64,000 nucleotides of DNA. Origin: JBBREP01 sp036501845. GTDB taxonomy: Bacteria > Actinomycetota > Acidimicrobiia > IMCC26256 > PALSA-610. This document shows positions 53,023 to 60,734 of this stretch, in pieces. Every line of letters starts with the position of its first letter. Position 1 is the first letter of the stretch. The position numbers and the translations under genes were made by a program. The notes under the pieces are model-generated. The model was not told the origin of the DNA and searched no databases. It saw nothing but the letters and a program-made list of their open reading frames with translations. The stretch lies in NCBI GenBank assembly GCA_036501845.1, contig DASXZO010000030.1:1-64000 (forward strand), in the 5' to 3' direction.

Positions 53023-53790
53023 TCATGCCAGGGTGTCCTCCGCGAGTCGCGAGCGCAGGCCCTGCAGTGTGCGGGCCAGCAACCGCGACACGTGCATCTG
53101 GCTCACGCCGATGCGGTCGGCGATCTCCGACTGAGTGAGCTCGTCGAAGAAGCGCAACTCCACGATCATCCGCTCGCGTTCGGGGAGCGTTGCGAGCAGC
53201 TCGTCGACGATCACGCGGTGTTCTGCGATGTCGAAGTTGGCGTCGACGCTCCCGAGCGAGCGCTCGAGCGCAGGCGTGTCGCGCTCTCCCGAGCTCCGGG
53301 CGTCGAGCGACGCACTCCGGTAGGCGCCGGCGGCCTCCATCGCCTGCAGCACCTCGTCCTGTGAGGCGTCGAGCTCGGCGGCGAGTTCGTCGAGCGTTGG
53401 CGCCCGGCGCAGCTGTTGCGAGAGTTGGTTCGTGGCCGCCGGGAGGCGCAGGTGGAGCTCTTGGGTGCGGCGCGGCACGCGTACCGACCAGGTTTTGTCG
53501 CGGAAGTGCCGCTTGAGCTCGCCGTCGATCGTGGCGGCCGCGAACGTGGAGAACTCCACGTTGCGATCCGGATCGAACCGCTCCACGGCTTTCAACGTGC
53601 CGAGACACGCGACTTGCAGCAGATCGTCGAACGGCTCGCCGCGGTTCGAGTAACGGCGCGCGAAGTGTGCCGCGAGGAGGCGATGTGCTTCGATCAGCTC
53701 GTTACGGAGCTTGCGATCGCGCGTGTGCTGGTACTCGACGAACTTCGCCTTGAGTGCCGCCCGCGTTTCGGGGTCGGTCGAGGCTGCCAT
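53023..53790 (-). CDS. SigB/SigF-family general stress RNA polymerase sigma factor
   Basis: 255 residues from ATG 53790. Group 3 sigma with region 2 (EPFDDLLQVACLGTLKAVER, NVEFSTFAAATIDGELKRHF), region 3 (VPRRTQELHLRLPAATNQLS) and region 4 (ERMIVELRFFDELTQSEIAD, SQMHVSRLLARTLQGL). The pattern fits the SigB/SigF/SigG-type stress factors regulated by anti-sigma kinases. It is the last gene of a STAS-kinase-sigma operon, one base after the kinase stop, the classic order of sigB/sigF operons. Confidence 0.95.
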   Translation of the reverse strand: MAASTDPETRAALKAKFVEYQHTRDRKLRNELIEAHRLLAAHFARRYSNRGEPFDDLLQVACLGTLKAVERFDPDRNVEFSTFAAATIDGELKRHFRDKTWSVRVPRRTQELHLRLPAATNQLSQQLRRAPTLDELAAELDASQDEVLQAMEAAGAYRSASLDARSSGERDTPALERSLGSVDANFDIAEHRVIVDELLATLPERERMIVELRFFDELTQSEIADRIGVSQMHVSRLLARTLQGLRSRLAEDTLA

Positions 53791-53791
53791 G

Positions 53792-54202
53792 TCATTCGGT
53801 GGCGGCGCCGAGAATGGCGGCCCGGAAACGTACCGTGCCACCGTCGACGATCACGCCGTACTCGTGACAGATCGCGCCGAGGATCTGCGCGGTGATCGGG
53901 TCGAGCTGCGGCGGATCGACGTCGAAGGAGCAGGTGGTGTGGCCCTCGATGTCGAGCCGGCGGTTCGAGCCGGTGAGCTCGAGGTCGACCATGTCGCCGT
54001 CACCTACTTCGACGAGAATGCGCGCAAGCTCGTCGACCGCGATGCGGCTGTCCTCGATCTCGTCCACGTCGAATCCGAGCCGCGCCGCGTAACCCGCCAC
54101 GGTTACGCGGGCGAGCGGGACGAATTCGAGCGCACGCGGTATGACGAGCCTCACAACCGTGGGTGTCTCGGTCGGCACCGGCTCCTCCGTGATCGTGTCC
54201 AT
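53792..54202 (-). CDS. Anti-sigma factor kinase, RsbW-like (HATPase_c_2)
   Basis: 136 residues. VVRLVIPRALEFVPLARVTVAGYA and DEIEDSRIAVDELARILVE resemble the N-box helix of RsbW/SpoIIAB kinases, though the usual EAxxN glutamate/asparagine and later G-boxes are weak, so the ATP site may be degraded. Operon position between a STAS antagonist and the sigma factor supports an anti-sigma role. There is 1 bp to the sigma gene and 5 bp to the STAS gene. Confidence 0.85.
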   Translation of the reverse strand: MDTITEEPVPTETPTVVRLVIPRALEFVPLARVTVAGYAARLGFDVDEIEDSRIAVDELARILVEVGDGDMVDLELTGSNRRLDIEGHTTCSFDVDPPQLDPITAQILGAICHEYGVIVDGGTVRFRAAILGAATE

Positions 54203-54207
54203 AGCAG

Positions 54208-54597
54208 TTACGACGTCGACCGGTGCGCGTCGTGGGGATCGTGCACATCGTCGGATGTCTCGATCACAAACTGCTCGTCGAGCCCCGTGATCGAAAGCAG
54301 TCGCCGCACCGCCTCGGTGGGATCGAGGAGCGCGAGCTCGCCCTCGGCGTGGAGCATGCGGTCGCGCAAGGTGACCATCGCCCGCAGGCCTGATGAGTCG
54401 AGGAACGTCGTACCCGCCATGTGCAACATGATCGTGTACACGCCGTCGGCGAGGAGCGTCGCGCCGAGCTCCTCGAGCTCGGGCGCCCTATAGGCGTCGA
54501 GCTCGCCGCTCACCCGCACCACGGCCGCGGCGCCGTGGCGTTCGGTGACCAGTCGGAGGCCGTTCTCGTTCCCGTTCGCGGTGTCGTCGATCGGCAT
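54208..54597 (-). CDS. STAS-domain anti-sigma factor antagonist, first gene of the sigma operon
   Basis: 129 residues from ATG 54597. The STAS domain has VVRVSGELDAYRAPELEEL, TIMLHMAGTTFLDSSGLRAMV and a C-terminal GLDEQFVIETSDD. The serine of DSSG is the expected phosphorylation site. Together with the kinase and sigma factor it forms the partner-switching unit. A SigB/SigF-type promoter is directly upstream, which implies positive autoregulation. Confidence 0.92.
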   Translation of the reverse strand: MPIDDTANGNENGLRLVTERHGAAAVVRVSGELDAYRAPELEELGATLLADGVYTIMLHMAGTTFLDSSGLRAMVTLRDRMLHAEGELALLDPTEAVRRLLSITGLDEQFVIETSDDVHDPHDAHRSTS

Positions 54598-54607
54598 CTC
54601 AGGTGTT

Positions 54608-54634
54608 CTACCCCGACAAGAGGTGGGCAACAAC
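54608..54634 (-). promoter_or_regulatory. SigB/SigF-type promoter GTTG-N17-GGGTAG of the sigma operon
   Basis: On the minus strand GTTG (54634-54631), a 17-bp spacer, then GGGTAG (54613-54608), eleven bases before the STAS ATG. Close to the GTTT-N15..17-GGGTAT pattern. The spacer contains CCACCTCT, shared with the promoter at 56201-56226. It suggests that the sigma factor drives its own operon. Confidence 0.65.
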
Positions 54635-54702
54635 TCGATGATTGGGCAATCTGTGAGAAAACCAGGCGGCCTTCGCTCAGCGGCCCAGCTCAATATGGCA
54701 AT

Positions 54703-55515
54703 TCAGTACTGAAGGGCGATCGCGGCATCGGGTGTGGTGTCCACGAAGGTCAACGACTCGTCCAACCTCAGCACGACCTTTTCGGCGTCGTGGCTGATAT
54801 AGGTGATACCGAGGTCGTTCCCACTCACGATCTCGAAATCACCACCCCGCTGCGACATCACGATGGCACCGTCGACCGCTTCGGCGCGAACGATCGGCCC
54901 GCCCCCGAGCACGGTTTCGATGTGGCGGAGCACGGGATAGCCGCCGAGCTCGGTGGTCTCGATGATGCCGGTGTAGCAGCGCGGACCCACGGCGATCCCG
55001 TAGGGCCCGCCGATGCCGGCGGCCTGGAGCACCGCGACCGCATGGGCGACGGTGGCCGGGTACTGCGCATAGTCGTCGCTCAGCTGCACGCTGGGGTGGG
55101 GCGACGCCTCGCCGACTCCACGGATGTCGAGGTCGGCGCAGCCGTTGAACACGAGGCTGTCCTCGGCGCACGCAATGCTGCGCGCGGCCTCGACCACGGC
55201 CGATAGATCGGCGTCCCGCGCACCGCGGTCGATCGCCTCGAGCTCGGCGCGCGGGATCGAGAACTCGGCGCGCAGGTCGACGACGGGCACGGACAAGCGG
55301 CGGTACATGGTGGCCGCATGGTCGTGGGCGCAGCCGCCGGGGCCCGGCGCGAGCCGACCCGTAGCCACCGCGCAGAGGTCGTCACCGTGCGGCCCGCTCC
55401 ATTCCACGAGGCGGCGGGCACCGAGCGTGAGGCCGAGTGTGCGCTTCGCTTCGCCGTCGATCTCGGCCCAGCCCCGCCCGCTCACGGGTGCCAGCCGGCG
55501 CCAGCGCTCCGGCAT
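54703..55515 (-). CDS. Encapsulin shell protein (family 1, linocin M18-like)
   Basis: 270 residues from ATG 55515 (one-base overlap with the ferritin stop; GTG 55518 is an alternative). Family features: ERWRRLAPVSGRGWAEID, VVDLRAEFSIPRAELEAIDRG, AEDSLVFNG, GIGGPYGIAVGPRCYTGI, GGYPVLRHIE and ISHDAEKVVLRLDESLTF. The HK97-like subunits self-assemble into an icosahedral nanocompartment. With the encapsulated ferritin directly upstream this is an iron-storage compartment. Cytoplasmic. Confidence 0.94.
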   Translation of the reverse strand: MPERWRRLAPVSGRGWAEIDGEAKRTLGLTLGARRLVEWSGPHGDDLCAVATGRLAPGPGGCAHDHAATMYRRLSVPVVDLRAEFSIPRAELEAIDRGARDADLSAVVEAARSIACAEDSLVFNGCADLDIRGVGEASPHPSVQLSDDYAQYPATVAHAVAVLQAAGIGGPYGIAVGPRCYTGIIETTELGGYPVLRHIETVLGGGPIVRAEAVDGAIVMSQRGGDFEIVSGNDLGITYISHDAEKVVLRLDESLTFVDTTPDAAIALQY

Positions 55516-55895
55516 CACAGGCCTCCCCGTCCGAGGCCACGCAACCCGAGGTCGCCATCGCCGGGCTCGCCGAGATCACCGTCGGACTTCCCTTCGGCTT
55601 CGGCTTCCACCTCGGTGATCGGCGCGTCGGTGAAGAGATAGGTGCGCATGTGCTCGTCGAGCTTGGCGTCGCGACGGCGCAGCCACTCGAGCGTCATCAT
55701 CGCGTGCTCCTTCTCCTCGTCGCGATTGTGCTCGAGGATGGCGCGCAGCGACTCGTCGGTCGTGGCGGCGGCGCGTTGGTCGTACCAATCGACGGCTTCG
55801 AGTTCCTCACCGAGCGACGTGATCGCACGATGCCGGTCGATGACATCGCGGCCGATGTCTTCGGCCGGCTCGTGCAGCGTGGTGCTTGCAGGCAT
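55515..55895 (-). CDS. Encapsulated ferritin (EncFtn) cargo protein
   Basis: 126 residues from ATG 55895 with GAAGG 5 bases upstream. RHRAITSLGEELEAVDWYDQ and the stretch HNRDEEKEHAMMTLEWLRRR match EncFtn closely. Ferroxidase residues correspond to Glu31, Glu61 and His64 (known Glu32, Glu62, His65 in the Rhodospirillum protein). The C-terminus ends with a flexible Gly/Asp-rich linker and GDLGLRGLGRGGL, a cargo-loading peptide that binds the shell interior. It oxidises Fe(II) for storage inside the encapsulin encoded next. Confidence 0.94.
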   Translation of the reverse strand: MPASTTLHEPAEDIGRDVIDRHRAITSLGEELEAVDWYDQRAAATTDESLRAILEHNRDEEKEHAMMTLEWLRRRDAKLDEHMRTYLFTDAPITEVEAEAEGKSDGDLGEPGDGDLGLRGLGRGGL

Positions 55896-55972
55896 ACCCA
55901 CCTTCTGTCAGACGCGTGGGCACCTGTTCGTGGTGCCGTCTCGCGCGCAAGTTAGCAACCGGCGCTTTGCGG

Positions 55973-56131
55973 TCACCAGTGGTACCAGCGCGACCCTTCA
56001 CCCGATCGAAACGCGAAACCGGCGAGCCAGAAGATGGCGAAGATCACGGCGACGATCCAGAGCGCGTGAACCGCGAACCCGAGCCCACCGAACAGCAATG
56101 CGAGCAAGAGCACGAGAATGACGAGACCCAT
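55973..56131 (-). CDS. Tiny hydrophobic membrane protein (lmo0937-like family)
   Basis: 52 residues from ATG 56131, with AGAGG 5 bases upstream. Two close hydrophobic segments (GLVILVLLLALLFGGLGF, then ALWIVAVIFAIFWLAGF) and the tail RSGEGSRWYHW. This is the typical small stress-induced membrane protein found in SigB/SigF regulons of many actinobacteria. It is likely the first gene of the transcript that continues into the ferritin and encapsulin genes, driven by the promoter at 56201-56226. A weak GGCACC/GGTGCC hairpin (55919-55937) lies in the 77-bp gap. Confidence 0.85.
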   Translation of the reverse strand: MGLVILVLLLALLFGGLGFAVHALWIVAVIFAIFWLAGFAFRSGEGSRWYHW

Positions 56132-56200
56132 CGTTACCTCTCATCTGTCGACATACGGCATCACCCGTGCGGCGGTCGCCGCGGCGGGTGGCCCGCACGT

Positions 56201-56226
56201 CTACCCCCGCTGAGAGGTGGACAAAC
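56201..56226 (-). promoter_or_regulatory. SigB/SigF-type promoter GTTT-N16-GGGTAG (leftward)
   Basis: On the minus strand GTTT (56226-56223), 16 bp, GGGTAG (56206-56201). It is the best match in the window to the SigB/SigF pattern. The transcript would cover the tiny membrane protein and probably the encapsulated ferritin and encapsulin. The spacer shares CCACCTCT with the sigma operon promoter. It is back to back with the csbD promoter, 5 bp apart. Confidence 0.7.
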
Positions 56227-56231
56227 GTTGG

Positions 56232-56256
56232 GTTGACGGCGCGAACACGCGGGTAC
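56232..56256 (+). promoter_or_regulatory. SigB/SigF-type promoter GTTG-N15-GGGTAC for csbD
   Basis: GTTG (56232-56235), 15 bp, GGGTAC (56251-56256). Transcription would start near 56263 and give a ~60-nt leader before the CsbD ATG at 56323. csbD genes are classic general-stress targets, which supports the assignment. Confidence 0.65.
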
Positions 56257-56322
56257 GCCTCGTGCTGCACCACGTGGAGGTACGACACCTCCATGCATGG
56301 CATCGGACAAGGAGTCTTTTCT

Positions 56323-56511
56323 ATGGACGGCAAGATCGACGACGTCAAGGGACGCGCCAAGGAGGCCGCCGGAAGCCTCACCGACGACCAGCAGCTGAAG
56401 AACGAGGGCAAGGCCGACAAGCTGTCGGGCAAGGTCAAGGAGAAGGTCGAAGGGGCCAAGGATTGGGTCGAGGACAAAGTCGACGCGGTCAAGGACAAGT
56501 CGAAGCAGTAG
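56323..56511 (+). CDS. CsbD-family general stress protein
   Basis: 62 residues from ATG 56323 with AAGGAG 8 bases upstream. It is rich in Lys, Asp, Ala and Gly: MDGKIDDVKGRAKEAAGSL, then DDQQLKNEGKADKLSGK. This is the usual CsbD sequence; the fold is natively flexible and the function unknown. Members are induced by SigB-type factors. A strong hairpin terminator follows at 56576-56616. Confidence 0.92.
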   Translation: MDGKIDDVKGRAKEAAGSLTDDQQLKNEGKADKLSGKVKEKVEGAKDWVEDKVDAVKDKSKQ

Positions 56512-56575
56512 CGCGACCAACTGGCGGGACGCGCGCGCCGACAGTCACTGAGGCGGGCGCGGCAATTCCTATGCA

Positions 56576-56616
56576 GCGAGACGGCGCCGCGCCGGGAAAT
56601 CGCGGCGCCGTCTCGC
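56576..56616. terminator. Strong hairpin terminator downstream of csbD
   Basis: GCGAGACGGCGCCGCG (56576-56591) and CGCGGCGCCGTCTCGC (56601-56616) form a perfect 16-bp stem with a 9-nt loop. No T-run follows. It separates csbD from the next gene (start 56658). Confidence 0.7.
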
Positions 56617-56657
56617 GTGCGCCCTCGTACACATCGTTCGTCAACGAGGAGGTTCCC

Positions 56658-56984
56658 ATGCCGCAGCAGGCCTGGAGCGACAAGCGCGAACGTCAATACG
56701 AGCACATCAAGGACGGACTCGAAAAGCACGGCCGATCCGAAGATCTGGCCGAAGAGATCGCTGCGCGCACCGTGAACAAAGAGCGCGCCCGCGCCGGCGA
56801 GTCCAAGGAAGCAAGCCGTACTTCCACCGAGGACATTTCATCTGGCCGGCGCGGTGGTCTTCGTTCACACAGCGGTGCAGGAGGCCGGACCCGCGACCAG
56901 CTCTACGAAGAGGCCAAGCACAAGAACATCGCCGGCCGTTCGAAGATGTCGAAGGCCGAGCTCGAACGAGCCGTCGATCGCTGA
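56658..56984 (+). CDS. Small basic protein with Rho-N-like C-terminal helices
   Basis: 108 residues from ATG 56658, with AGGAGG 6 bases upstream. PQQAWSDKRERQYEHIKDGL, a long charged helix, a Gly/Ser-rich linker, and TRDQLYEEAKHKNIAGRSKM with AELERAV, a Rho N-terminal-like or SAP-like segment that may bind nucleic acid. Similar proteins are often annotated as plasmid-stabilisation-like. It sits between stress genes and is probably a stress-response protein. Confidence 0.7.
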   Translation: MPQQAWSDKRERQYEHIKDGLEKHGRSEDLAEEIAARTVNKERARAGESKEASRTSTEDISSGRRGGLRSHSGAGGRTRDQLYEEAKHKNIAGRSKMSKAELERAVDR

Positions 56985-56997
56985 TCGAAGAAGAGGT

Positions 56998-59142
56998 TCA
57001 GGCCTGCGCCGCGACGATTCGCAGCACGAGCAGCGCGATGTCGTCGTCGCGCTCGGCGAACGGAATACGTTCCTCGAGCGCGCGGCCCAGCCCCGCGGCA
57101 AGTTCGTCAGCGGTCGTCGCACTGATGAGCGCGTCGTCGATGATTTCACACACGTCTTCGGGCGTGAGCGCGTTCGGCGGCGGGAGATCGGTGACGCCGT
57201 CGGTGTAGAGCACGACGAAGTCATCGGGCAGTAGCACCGTCGACGTGGTGGTCGAGCGCGAATCCTCGAACAACCCCAGCAGCGTGCCGGGCTCGCCGAA
57301 CGTCTCGCATTTTCCGTGCGCGCGCTGCACGACGGGCAACGGGTGCCCGCCGGCGGCCACCGCGAACCGCACACCGTCGGGTTCGGGCGCCAGCTCGCAG
57401 TAGAGCGCCGTGCAGAACGTGCGCTGCCCGCATCGCAGCACCGCGGTGTTCAGCTGCGCGAGCACCTCGTCGGGAGGAGCGCCGTGCCACGCCGACGCGC
57501 GGATCGTGTGCCGCGCAAGGCCGGTGAGCGCGGCGGCTGCAGGGCCGGTGCCGCACACGTCGCCGATCACGGCCGCCCAGCGCCGCTCGTCGAGCCCGAA
57601 CACGTCGTAGAAGTCGCCACCGACGGCCGTGCCTTCACCCGCCGCCCAATATCGCACGGCCACGTCGACGCCCGGGATCTCGGGCAACATCGACGGCAAC
57701 AGGCTGGCCTGGAGTGTCATCGCGATCTCGCGTTGCTGTTCGGCGAGGCGACGATTCTCCAAGGTCGACGCGACACGACTCGCGATGGCCATTGCGAGCG
57801 CGAGGTCGGCCTGCGTGTAGGTGCGGCTGCCTTCCGCGTTCACGAACTGCAAGGCGCCGATGATGCGGCGGTTCTTGATCAGCGGCACGATCATTGCGCT
57901 CGAGAAACCGAACCGTCGCACGGCGTCTCGTACCTGCTCCGGCGGATTCGCAGCGGCAAAGATCTCGTCATCGACGCGCGGCACGAACACCGGCTCACCC
58001 GTCTGCATGACGCGGGCCACGATCGTGTTCGCGGCACCGCCCGACCTGAACCCTTCCGCCATCTCCCGCAGATGTTCAACCACACTGGGGTCCTGGTGCG
58101 CGAATTCCACGGTGGGGAGCTTGGCGTCGGGCGTGGGCAGCACGTACATCGCACAGAAATCGCCCATGCCCGGCACGGCGAGCTGCGTGATGTTGGTCAT
58201 CACGTCGTTGCGCGTTGCCGACTGTGACAGCGCGTCGTTCACGTGCCCGATGAACTCGAGCCGCTGCGCGCTGAGGCGTTCACGGTCGGCCGCGTCGAGC
58301 GCGCCTTGGATTGCGCGCTCGAGCTCGGCGGCCGCGTGCATCTGGTCGGTGACGTCGGCGACGCACCCCATCGTGCCGACCACCGCGCCGGAGTCGTCGG
58401 TGATCACCTCGCCCTTGCCCTGCAACCAGTGGACGCTCCCGTCGCCCCACACCACGCGGTGCTCGATCACGTAGCTCGATCGCTCGCGCACGGCATCGTC
58501 CACGATCCCGAGCACATTGTGGCGGTCGTCGGGGTGGAGCAGCGCCGTATAGGAGTCGTAGGTGCCGTCGAACGTTCCCGGCTCGAGGCCGAACAGCGTC
58601 TCGAGCTTGGCATCCCAGATGGTCTCCCCCGTCGCGATGTCCCACCGCCACGTACCGAGCCCGCCGGCCTCGAGCGCGAGCGCGAGGTGCTCCGCGAGTT
58701 GGCGCGTGCGTTGCTCTTCGAGCCGCCGTTCGGTGACGTCCTCCGACACGCCCACCAGCCCGATCACGTCGCCGCTCGCGGCCACGACCGGTCGCACGAT
58801 CGCATGCACGCGCAATGGCCGACCCTCGCGATGCAGCACCGAGAAGTCGCCGTCCCAGGAGTCGCCTCCACCGCGCACGGTGTCCACGATCTCCTCCGCG
58901 TCGCCGTGCACGCCCGCCGGAACAAGCACCTCGCGCAACGCGCGGCCGAGCACCTCGTGCTCCGACCAGCCATAGAGCTGTTCGGCGGCCCGGTTCCACG
59001 ACACGATGCGACCGTCGGCGTCGCTCACGATCACCGCACGATGCAGCGCGTCGATCACGGCGCGGTGATCGAGACTGGAGATCGGGAGCGACGAGGTAGG
59101 CACGGCTCTGGCCGACGCACCGCGAGGTTGGGTCTCCGTCAC
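56998..59142 (-). CDS. PAS-PAS-GAF-PP2C (SpoIIE/RsbU-like) phosphatase
   Basis: 714 residues from GTG 59142. Two PAS/PAC units at about 28-145 (VIVSDADGRIVSWNRAAEQL) and 160-275 (TWRWDIATGETIWD). GAF at about 295-460 (SSAMIVPLIKNRRIIGALQF). PP2C at about 480-710 (LLPSMLPEIPGVDVAVRYW, VGGDFYDVFG, GDVCGTGPAAA, YTDGVTD, ERDDDIALLVL). It lacks the extra kinase domain of the phosphatase at 50925. Likely role: to dephosphorylate an RsbV-like STAS protein in response to light, redox or another PAS ligand, activating the stress sigma factor. Confidence 0.93.
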   Translation of the reverse strand: MTETQPRGASARAVPTSSLPISSLDHRAVIDALHRAVIVSDADGRIVSWNRAAEQLYGWSEHEVLGRALREVLVPAGVHGDAEEIVDTVRGGGDSWDGDFSVLHREGRPLRVHAIVRPVVAASGDVIGLVGVSEDVTERRLEEQRTRQLAEHLALALEAGGLGTWRWDIATGETIWDAKLETLFGLEPGTFDGTYDSYTALLHPDDRHNVLGIVDDAVRERSSYVIEHRVVWGDGSVHWLQGKGEVITDDSGAVVGTMGCVADVTDQMHAAAELERAIQGALDAADRERLSAQRLEFIGHVNDALSQSATRNDVMTNITQLAVPGMGDFCAMYVLPTPDAKLPTVEFAHQDPSVVEHLREMAEGFRSGGAANTIVARVMQTGEPVFVPRVDDEIFAAANPPEQVRDAVRRFGFSSAMIVPLIKNRRIIGALQFVNAEGSRTYTQADLALAMAIASRVASTLENRRLAEQQREIAMTLQASLLPSMLPEIPGVDVAVRYWAAGEGTAVGGDFYDVFGLDERRWAAVIGDVCGTGPAAAALTGLARHTIRASAWHGAPPDEVLAQLNTAVLRCGQRTFCTALYCELAPEPDGVRFAVAAGGHPLPVVQRAHGKCETFGEPGTLLGLFEDSRSTTTSTVLLPDDFVVLYTDGVTDLPPPNALTPEDVCEIIDDALISATTADELAAGLGRALEERIPFAERDDDIALLVLRIVAAQA

Positions 59143-59226
59143 TTCGCAACCCAGATTACCGAGACAGATTTCAAATCATTTCGCTGAAGGATATCTGAAG
59201 ATCACCCGTTTGCCAGGCGCGGACAT

Positions 59227-60705
59227 CTACTCGGCAAGCGTGGGGTGGTCCCGGTGCTCGCCGAGCCGCCATGCCGGCATCTGCCCCGACCAGACCTCGT
59301 CGAAGGTCCAGTCGGGCTGCTTACCCCGATGGTGCTCGTCGGAATGTGCGACACCATTGGCGACGTCGACCAGCTCGGCGATGAGCACCGGATCCACACC
59401 CGGCGAGCGTCCGTCGACATGCGCTTCGATCGCGTCGGGCCACTGGGCGATCAAACTGTCGACGAGCACCTGCTGCTGTGTCGCGAGCGAGCACCGTGCG
59501 CTGTCGGCCACGGTCGCGACCCGCCGGCGCAACTGCACCACGTCGTCGGCACTCGCCTGCGAACGAGCGATCTTGGCGAGCGAGTCGGAGATCGACACGC
59601 CGTCGAGCTTGCACGGCGTGCACTGCCCACACGACTCCACAGCCAGGAACCGCGACGCGCCCGCAGTTGCCGCGACGAGATCGTCGGTGTCGTCGAACAC
59701 GATGAAGCCGGCCGAGCCGAGTCCCGAACCGATCGCCGCGAGCGCTTCGTAGCTCACCGGCGTGTCGAGCAGATCGCCCGTGATGAACCGCGTCGACACC
59801 CCCGGCAACACGGCTGCAATCGTGCGACCGGCACGCGCGCCGCCGCCGATCTCTTCGATCACCTCGCGCAGCGGTGTGCCCATGATCACTTCGCCCACAC
59901 CATGACGCACCGTGGAACCGGTGACCGTGCACACGATCGTGCCCGGCGATTCCTCGGTGCCTTCGGTGCGGAACCAGTCGGCGCCGCGAGCGAGGATGCG
60001 CGGCACGTTGGCGAGGGTCTCGACGTTGTCGACGAGTGTGGGCGGCGCCGACGATTCGCCATCGGGCGCCGCCATCTCCACGTGCGCCGAGAGACCGCTC
60101 TCGGTGTCGATGTCGGCATCGGTGGCCACGAGCTCGCGCACACCGCGCCGCCACGGCGGCGTGATGCGCGGGAACGGGAAACGCCCGTCGATCGTCTCGA
60201 GCAGCGCGGTCTCTTCGCCGTAGAGATACTCCTTGGGGCCCTCGAAGATCGTGATCGTGATCCCCTCGCACCAGCCCGCGGCGCGGATCTCGTCGATCGC
60301 GGTGCGCAGCCTCGCGACCTCGGTGGTGAACGCAGCCTTGGTGGCCACGATCACCTCGTCGGCCTCGACGGCGCGCGCACCGATCAGCGCGCCCTCGATC
60401 ACCGCATACGGATTGATCCGCAGGATCGAGCGGTCCTTGAAGGTGCCGGGCTCGCCTTCGGCGGCGTTGACCACCACCGACGCGCGCTCGAACTGCGAAC
60501 GGAACGAACGCACGGTCCGCCACTTCCGGCCCGTGGGAAACCCCGCGCCGCCACGGCCCCGCAACCCGGAAGCCTCGAGCTCGCCGATGATGTCGTCGGG
60601 GTCGACCCGCGTGGCGTTGCGCAGCCCATCCTCGCCGTGGATCTCGATGTAGTGATCGAGCGACTCGATGGGCTTGGGATAGAGGACGCGATGAACGAGA
60701 GGCAC
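59227..60705 (-). CDS. NuoF-like NADH:acceptor flavoprotein (orphan)
   Basis: 492 residues. The complex I 51-kDa/HoxF/formate-dehydrogenase-beta fold: FMN-binding GLRGRGGAGFPTGRKW, NADH-binding VVVNAAEGEPGTFKDR, IFEGPKEYLYGEETALLE, an SLBB-type segment, and the 4Fe-4S motif ESCGQCTPCK with a later cysteine (ARCSLAT). No NuoE, NuoG, hydrogenase or formate-dehydrogenase partner is encoded nearby, so its electron acceptor is unknown. The short 14-bp downstream context and the 84-bp upstream gap to the phosphatase suggest an independent unit. Confidence 0.9.
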   Translation of the reverse strand: MPLVHRVLYPKPIESLDHYIEIHGEDGLRNATRVDPDDIIGELEASGLRGRGGAGFPTGRKWRTVRSFRSQFERASVVVNAAEGEPGTFKDRSILRINPYAVIEGALIGARAVEADEVIVATKAAFTTEVARLRTAIDEIRAAGWCEGITITIFEGPKEYLYGEETALLETIDGRFPFPRITPPWRRGVRELVATDADIDTESGLSAHVEMAAPDGESSAPPTLVDNVETLANVPRILARGADWFRTEGTEESPGTIVCTVTGSTVRHGVGEVIMGTPLREVIEEIGGGARAGRTIAAVLPGVSTRFITGDLLDTPVSYEALAAIGSGLGSAGFIVFDDTDDLVAATAGASRFLAVESCGQCTPCKLDGVSISDSLAKIARSQASADDVVQLRRRVATVADSARCSLATQQQVLVDSLIAQWPDAIEAHVDGRSPGVDPVLIAELVDVANGVAHSDEHHRGKQPDWTFDEVWSGQMPAWRLGEHRDHPTLAE

Positions 60706-60734
60706 GGAAACTGTCTACCGCGCCGACCCGGCCC

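Noticed and set aside
55894..55899. GGGTAT on the minus strand at the EncFtn start as a SigF-type -10
   Set aside because: It overlaps the start codon region and no GTTT lies 15-17 bp upstream, so it is a chance match.
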